Source: Pseudomonas sp. UFMG81
Lineage (GTDB): Bacteria; Pseudomonadota; Gammaproteobacteria; Pseudomonadales; Pseudomonadaceae
Reading direction: 5' to 3'
Assembly (NCBI RefSeq): GCF_015354575.1
Contig: NZ_JACAFQ010000027.1
Location: forward strand, 1 to 63,288
DNA length: 63,288 nucleotides
Below, one piece after another: positions 59,418 to 63,288 of this stretch. Under the pieces are notes generated by a model. The model made no database searches. It was not told the DNA's origin and saw nothing but the letters and a program-made list of their open reading frames with translations. The position numbers and the translations under genes were made by a program. Each line of letters starts with the position of its first letter. Position 1 is the stretch's first letter.

Positions 59418-61925
59418 TCAGGTCTCGCGCAACACCGTCAACGGGCTGGCATTGAGCGCCCTGCGCGTGCCCAGCACTCCCGCACCGCCCACCAGCACGG
59501 CCCCTGCCAGTGGCAGCACCAGCAGCCAGGCATGCGGCGCCCATTCAAGGTCGAAGGCATAGCGATAGAGCGCCCAGCTGATCAGCTCGCAGCCCAGCGC
59601 GGCGAGCAACCCACTGACGGCACCCAGCAAGCCGAATTCTATACGCCGTGCCTTGACCAGCAATGGCCGCGCCGCGCCCAGCGCACGCAACAGCGCACCC
59701 TGGCGTATGCGCTCATCGAGGGTTGCCTGCAACCCGGCGAACAGCACCGCCAGGCCAGCGGCGAGCACGAACAGCAGCACATACTCCACTGCCAGGGTGA
59801 CCTGGGCGAGGATGCTGCGCAGTTGGGCGAGCAGGGCGTCGACCTGCAAGATAGTCACCGCCGGGAACGCCCGTGACAGTGCGACCACTTCCTGGTCATG
59901 CCCAGGCGCCAGGTAGAAGCTGGTCAGGTAGGTGGTTGGCAACCCTTGCAGGGTGCCGGGTTGGAAGATCATGTAGAAGTTGGGCTGGAAACTGTCCCAG
60001 TGCACCGTGCGCAAGCTGCTGACCCGCGCCTGGCGTTGTTCACCGCCGATATCGAAGGTCAACAGGTCGCCCAGTTTCAGGTGCAGGCTCTGCGCCAGTT
60101 GCGCCTCCACCGAGACGTCGGGGAGGGTGTCGGCGGGGGACGTTTGTCGCCACCACTGGCCTTCGCTCAGGGCATTGCCCTGGGGCAGCTCGGCGGCCCA
60201 GGTCAGGCTCAGGTCGCGTTGCACGGCGCGCTCGCCCGTAGACTCCTTGCTTACAAGCTGGAGCACCGGTTGGTCGTTGATGTGGGTAAGCCGGCCGGGC
60301 GTCACCGGGTAGAGCGGTGCTGCCGTCGCGTTGATCTGCGCCAGGCGCTCGGCGAACGGTTGACGGTCATCGGCGAGGATGTTCAGGGCGAAATGGTTGG
60401 GCGCATCCTTGGGCAGTTGCGCCTGCCAGGTGTCGAGCAGCTCGGCGCGCAGCAGCGCTACCAGGCCCATCGCCAGCAGGATCAGGCCGAAGGCCAGGGC
60501 CTGGCCAGCGGCGGCCAGGGGGTGGCGCAGTAGCTGGCCCAACCCCAGGCGCCAAGCCAGTGGCGCGCCGGCCAGTAACTGGCGCAGGCTGCGTAGCCCC
60601 AGCAGAAGCAAGCCGCCGAGCAGCAGCGCGGCCAGTAGGCCGCCACCGAGAAGAGCGAAGGTCAGCAGCAGGTCCAGGCTCAGGCGCCACATGATCAAGC
60701 CCAGGGCGAGCAGGGCGGCGCCGTACACCAGCCAGCTGCTGGGTGGTATCGGTAGCAGGTCGCGGCGCAGTACCCGCAGTGGCGGCACGCGGCCGAGGGC
60801 GGCCAGCGGCGGCAGGGCGAAGCCGGCCAGTGCTACCAGCCCGGTGCCGATCCCGGCCAGTGCCGGTGTGAGGCCGCCGGCCGGTACCTGGTTGGGCAGC
60901 AGGCCCGCGAGCAGGCGGAACAGGCCCAGTTGCGCCAGCCAGCCGAGCAGGGCGCCGGCCAGCGCCGCGACCACGCCGAGCATGGCCAGTTGCAGGCAGT
61001 ACAACCCTAGTGCTTGGTGGCGCGACAACCCCAGGCAGCGCAACAATGCGCTGGCATCCAGGCGGCGTGCGGCGTAGCGGCTGGCTGACAGCGCCACGGC
61101 CACCCCGGCCAGCAGCACCGCCACCAGGCTGGCCATGTTCAGGTAGCGCTCGGCCTTGCCCAGTGCGCCGCCGATCTGGCGGTTGCCGTCGCGGGTGTCG
61201 AGCAGGCGTTGGCTGGCTGCCAAGCTCGTTTGTGTGGCGTGCCGATACCGTCCAAGGGCATCGGCCTCGCCGCGCCACAGGTCGCGGTAGCTGACCCGGC
61301 TACCGGGCTGGATCACCCCGGTGGCGTCAAGGTCGGCGAGGTTCATCAGCAGCCGTGGTGTGAGGCTGTAGAAGTTGTTGGCGCGATCCGGTTCATAGGT
61401 GAGCACACGGGTCATGCGCAGGCTTTTCATGCCTACGTCGACACTGTCGCCGATCGATAGACCGAGGGCGACCAGCAGCCGTGCTTCCACCCAGGCCTCG
61501 CCGGGCGCGGGGCCGCCGCCGGGCGTTTCCGTGGCATAAGGGGCGGCGGCGCTGCGCAGCTGGCCGCGCAACGGGTAGGCCGGGTCCACAGCCTTGATGC
61601 TCGATAACTGGATGCCGTTGTCGGCGCCTACCACGCTGGTGAACTCAACCGCCCGGGCATGGCGCAGGCCCAGTGCGTTGCCGCTGGCAATCTGTTGTTC
61701 GCTTGCTGGGGCGCTGCCTTGCAATACCAGGTCGGCGCCGAGGAATTCGCTGGCGCGCAACTGCATGGCGCCGTTCAGGCGGGCGCCGAAGTAGCCGATG
61801 GCAGTGCTCGCTGCCACCGCCACCAGCAGGGCGAAGAACAGCACGCGGACTTCGCTGGCGCGGGTGTCACGCAGCAGTTGGCGCAGTGACAGGGCGACCA
61901 GGTGCGGGAAGGGTAGGCGGGTCAT
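59418..61925 (-). CDS. FtsX-like ABC transporter permease (YbbP type)
   Basis: This 835-residue inner-membrane protein has the FtsX/MacB-type repeat architecture: a TM helix near residue 28-45, a large periplasmic domain to about 255, a cluster of TM helices (about 260-420 and 430-505), a second periplasmic domain (about 510-700) and a final cluster. It forms a complex with the YbbA-type ATPase whose gene ends where this one starts (TGATG, one-base overlap). These complexes are thought to handle lipids or proteins at the membrane. The function of YbbAP in general is not well defined. Confidence 0.88.
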   Translation of the reverse strand: MTRLPFPHLVALSLRQLLRDTRASEVRVLFFALLVAVAASTAIGYFGARLNGAMQLRASEFLGADLVLQGSAPASEQQIASGNALGLRHARAVEFTSVVGADNGIQLSSIKAVDPAYPLRGQLRSAAAPYATETPGGGPAPGEAWVEARLLVALGLSIGDSVDVGMKSLRMTRVLTYEPDRANNFYSLTPRLLMNLADLDATGVIQPGSRVSYRDLWRGEADALGRYRHATQTSLAASQRLLDTRDGNRQIGGALGKAERYLNMASLVAVLLAGVAVALSASRYAARRLDASALLRCLGLSRHQALGLYCLQLAMLGVVAALAGALLGWLAQLGLFRLLAGLLPNQVPAGGLTPALAGIGTGLVALAGFALPPLAALGRVPPLRVLRRDLLPIPPSSWLVYGAALLALGLIMWRLSLDLLLTFALLGGGLLAALLLGGLLLLGLRSLRQLLAGAPLAWRLGLGQLLRHPLAAAGQALAFGLILLAMGLVALLRAELLDTWQAQLPKDAPNHFALNILADDRQPFAERLAQINATAAPLYPVTPGRLTHINDQPVLQLVSKESTGERAVQRDLSLTWAAELPQGNALSEGQWWRQTSPADTLPDVSVEAQLAQSLHLKLGDLLTFDIGGEQRQARVSSLRTVHWDSFQPNFYMIFQPGTLQGLPTTYLTSFYLAPGHDQEVVALSRAFPAVTILQVDALLAQLRSILAQVTLAVEYVLLFVLAAGLAVLFAGLQATLDERIRQGALLRALGAARPLLVKARRIEFGLLGAVSGLLAALGCELISWALYRYAFDLEWAPHAWLLVLPLAGAVLVGGAGVLGTRRALNASPLTVLRET

Positions 61926-62608
61926 CAGGGCTCCAGAGGCGCCACCAGGCGTCCGGCATCCAGGCGGATCTGGCGGCGGCAGCGCTGGGCCAGGCGTTCG
62001 TCGTGGGTGACCAGCACCAGCGTGGTGCCGCGTTCCTGGTTCAACTCGAACAACAGGTCGCTGATGCGCTCGCCCGTGTGGCTGTCTAGGTTGCCGGTAG
62101 GTTCGTCGGCGAACAGCACTGCCGGTTGCGCGGCGAAGGCCCGGGCGATCGCCACCCGCTGCTGTTCGCCCCCGGACAACTGGCGCGGGGTGTGGCTCAG
62201 GCGTTTGCCCAAGCCCACCCGCTCGAGCAGGTTGCGGGCATGCTCGCGGGCGTCGCGCCGGCCATCGAGTTCCAACGGCAGCATGACGTTCTCCAGGGCG
62301 TTGAGGCTGTCGAGCAGCTGGAACGACTGGAATACGAAGCCGACATGCTCGGCGCGTACACGGGCGCGCTGGTCCTCGTCGAGTGGGCCGAGGTCGTGGC
62401 CCGCCAGGACGACCTTGCCCGCGCTGGGGCGGTCGAGGCCGGCGAGCAGGCCGAGCAGTGTCGACTTGCCGGAGCCGGAAGCGCCGACGATGGCCAGGCT
62501 GTCGCCCTGGGCGAGGTCGAGGGAGAGTGCGTGCAGAATGGTCAGGTCGCCTTCCGCGCTGGGGACCACTTTGCTAAGGTTCTGCGCAACGAGAATGCTG
62601 GGGCCCAT
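61925..62608 (-). CDS. ABC transporter ATP-binding protein (YbbA type)
   Basis: This 227-residue ATPase of the LolD/MacB family has Walker A GASGSGKST, signature LSGGEQQR, Walker B AVLFADEPTGNLD and the H-loop THDERLAQ. It pairs with the FtsX-like permease downstream. Its start codon lies 10 bases from that of the divergent esterase gene tesA, the same arrangement as in E. coli and P. aeruginosa. A much longer frame that continues into tesA is spurious. Confidence 0.92.
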   Translation of the reverse strand: MGPSILVAQNLSKVVPSAEGDLTILHALSLDLAQGDSLAIVGASGSGKSTLLGLLAGLDRPSAGKVVLAGHDLGPLDEDQRARVRAEHVGFVFQSFQLLDSLNALENVMLPLELDGRRDAREHARNLLERVGLGKRLSHTPRQLSGGEQQRVAIARAFAAQPAVLFADEPTGNLDSHTGERISDLLFELNQERGTTLVLVTHDERLAQRCRRQIRLDAGRLVAPLEP

Positions 62609-62618
62609 GGAGAATCCG

Positions 62619-63224
62619 ATGCGAAGGTGGTGGTTGAGTGCCGGCTTGGCCCTGTGTTGTCTGGCCCAGGGCGCGGTGGCGGGCACGTTGCTGGTCGTCG
62701 GCGATAGTATCAGCGCAGGTTTTGGCCTGGATACCCGCCAGGGTTGGGTCAGCTTGTTGCAGCAGCGGCTGAAGGACGAGGGTTTCGACGACCAGGTGGT
62801 CAACGCTTCGATCAGCGGCGACACCAGCGCCGGTGGCCAGGCGCGGCTGCCGGCGCTGCTTGCGGCGCACAAGCCGGAGCTGGTGGTGTTGGAGTTGGGA
62901 GGTAATGATGGCCTGCGCGGGCAGCCGCCGGGGCAATTGCAACAAAATCTTGCCTCGATGATCGACCGCGCCCGCGAGGCCGGTGCCAAGGTGGTTCTGC
63001 TGGGCATGCGCCTGCCGCCCAATTACGGTGTGCGCTATACCACCGCATTCGCCGAGGTCTATGCGCAGTTGGCGACGGAAAAAAAGGTGCCCCTGGTACC
63101 GTTCTTTCTCGAAGGCGTGGGTGGGGTGCCGGAGCTGATGCAGGCCGATGGCATCCACCCCGCGCAGGGGGCCCAGCAGCGCTTGCTGGAAAATGCCTGG
63201 CCGGCGATAAAACCCTTGCTGTGA
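62619..63224 (+). CDS. tesA: periplasmic GDSL esterase/thioesterase I (TesA)
   Basis: This 201-residue multifunctional SGNH esterase has a signal peptide (MRRWWLSAGLALCCLAQGAV) and the catalytic Ser30 in VVGDSISAG. The oxyanion Gly and Asn are in NASISGDTSAGG and ELGGNDGLRG, and the Asp-His pair is in QADGIHPAQG. It hydrolyses acyl thioesters and small esters in the periplasm. The ATG at 62619 has GGAG 6 bases upstream and gives the usual 201-residue length; an ATG at 62607 is also in frame. It lies divergent to ybbA. Confidence 0.94.
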   Translation: MRRWWLSAGLALCCLAQGAVAGTLLVVGDSISAGFGLDTRQGWVSLLQQRLKDEGFDDQVVNASISGDTSAGGQARLPALLAAHKPELVVLELGGNDGLRGQPPGQLQQNLASMIDRAREAGAKVVLLGMRLPPNYGVRYTTAFAEVYAQLATEKKVPLVPFFLEGVGGVPELMQADGIHPAQGAQQRLLENAWPAIKPLL

Positions 63225-63288
63225 CGCTTTTATCGGGGGCCGCTTTCGGCTAATGTTGCGCCCCCCGTTTCGAGTGCCCCCGATGCCC
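63225..63288. other. right-edge sequence after tesA
   Basis: The last 64 bases hold a GC-rich imperfect palindrome (GGGGGCCG...GCGCCCCCC) that could end tesA transcription, followed by an ATG at 63283 that may or may not open a next gene beyond the window. Confidence 0.35.

Overview
The window is a stretch of GC-rich chromosome from a fluorescent Pseudomonas, almost certainly the P. putida group. The evidence is the gene content, the many P. putida-type REP palindromes between genes, and the conserved block folD - tRNA-Arg/His/Leu/His - tig - clpP - clpX - lon - hupB - ppiD. I see no rRNA, IS element, prophage or CRISPR array. Species is inferred from recall of gene order, not from a search.

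Left part (1-14.9 kb). A DUF3077-type small protein has a probable pseudoknotted RNA element upstream. Then come a HigB2/HigA2-like toxin-antitoxin pair with a palindromic operator, a membrane protein, a Tat-signal HisC-like aminotransferase, a heme oxygenase and a TauE/SafE exporter. Next are a RidA protein, an amino-acid chemoreceptor of the PctA/McpA type with a sigma-28 promoter, a LysR/PACE efflux pair, a lipoprotein, a GNAT enzyme and a cysteine hydrolase. A DctA transporter sits with two GntR/FCD regulators and operator-like sites, followed by an XRE regulator.

Centre (15-38 kb). An Aer-type energy-taxis receptor lies in an operon with a PAS-GGDEF-EAL protein. A 1605-residue protein carries a toxin-like N-terminus, leucine-rich repeats and a C-terminal NEL-type E3 ubiquitin-ligase module with a CxD active site. 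A seven-gene minus-strand set (ctlX, ocd, four genes of a polar amino acid ABC importer, an Lrp regulator) looks like an import and citrulline/ornithine-to-proline pathway. A sigma-54 activator faces a six-gene GlpSTPQUV-like glycerol ABC operon that has a near-consensus -24/-12 promoter and an upstream palindrome.

Right part (38-63 kb). The housekeeping block covers folD, the tRNAs and the protein-quality-control genes, with a heat-shock-type promoter before lon and a sigma-70 promoter before hupB. It is followed by a patatin-like lipase, a small lipoprotein, a CHAD protein, an acyl-CoA thioesterase and an Mpo1-like membrane protein. Then come a third chemoreceptor, TatD, an MltF-like transglycosylase, DoxX, a conserved small protein, GreB, and the YbbP/YbbA ABC pair diverging from the esterase TesA at the right edge.

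The items most worth a second look are the pseudoknotted RNA element near 224-344, the LRR-NEL protein, the CtlX-Ocd-importer operon, and the regulatory sites next to the glycerol operon, dctA and the toxin-antitoxin pair.
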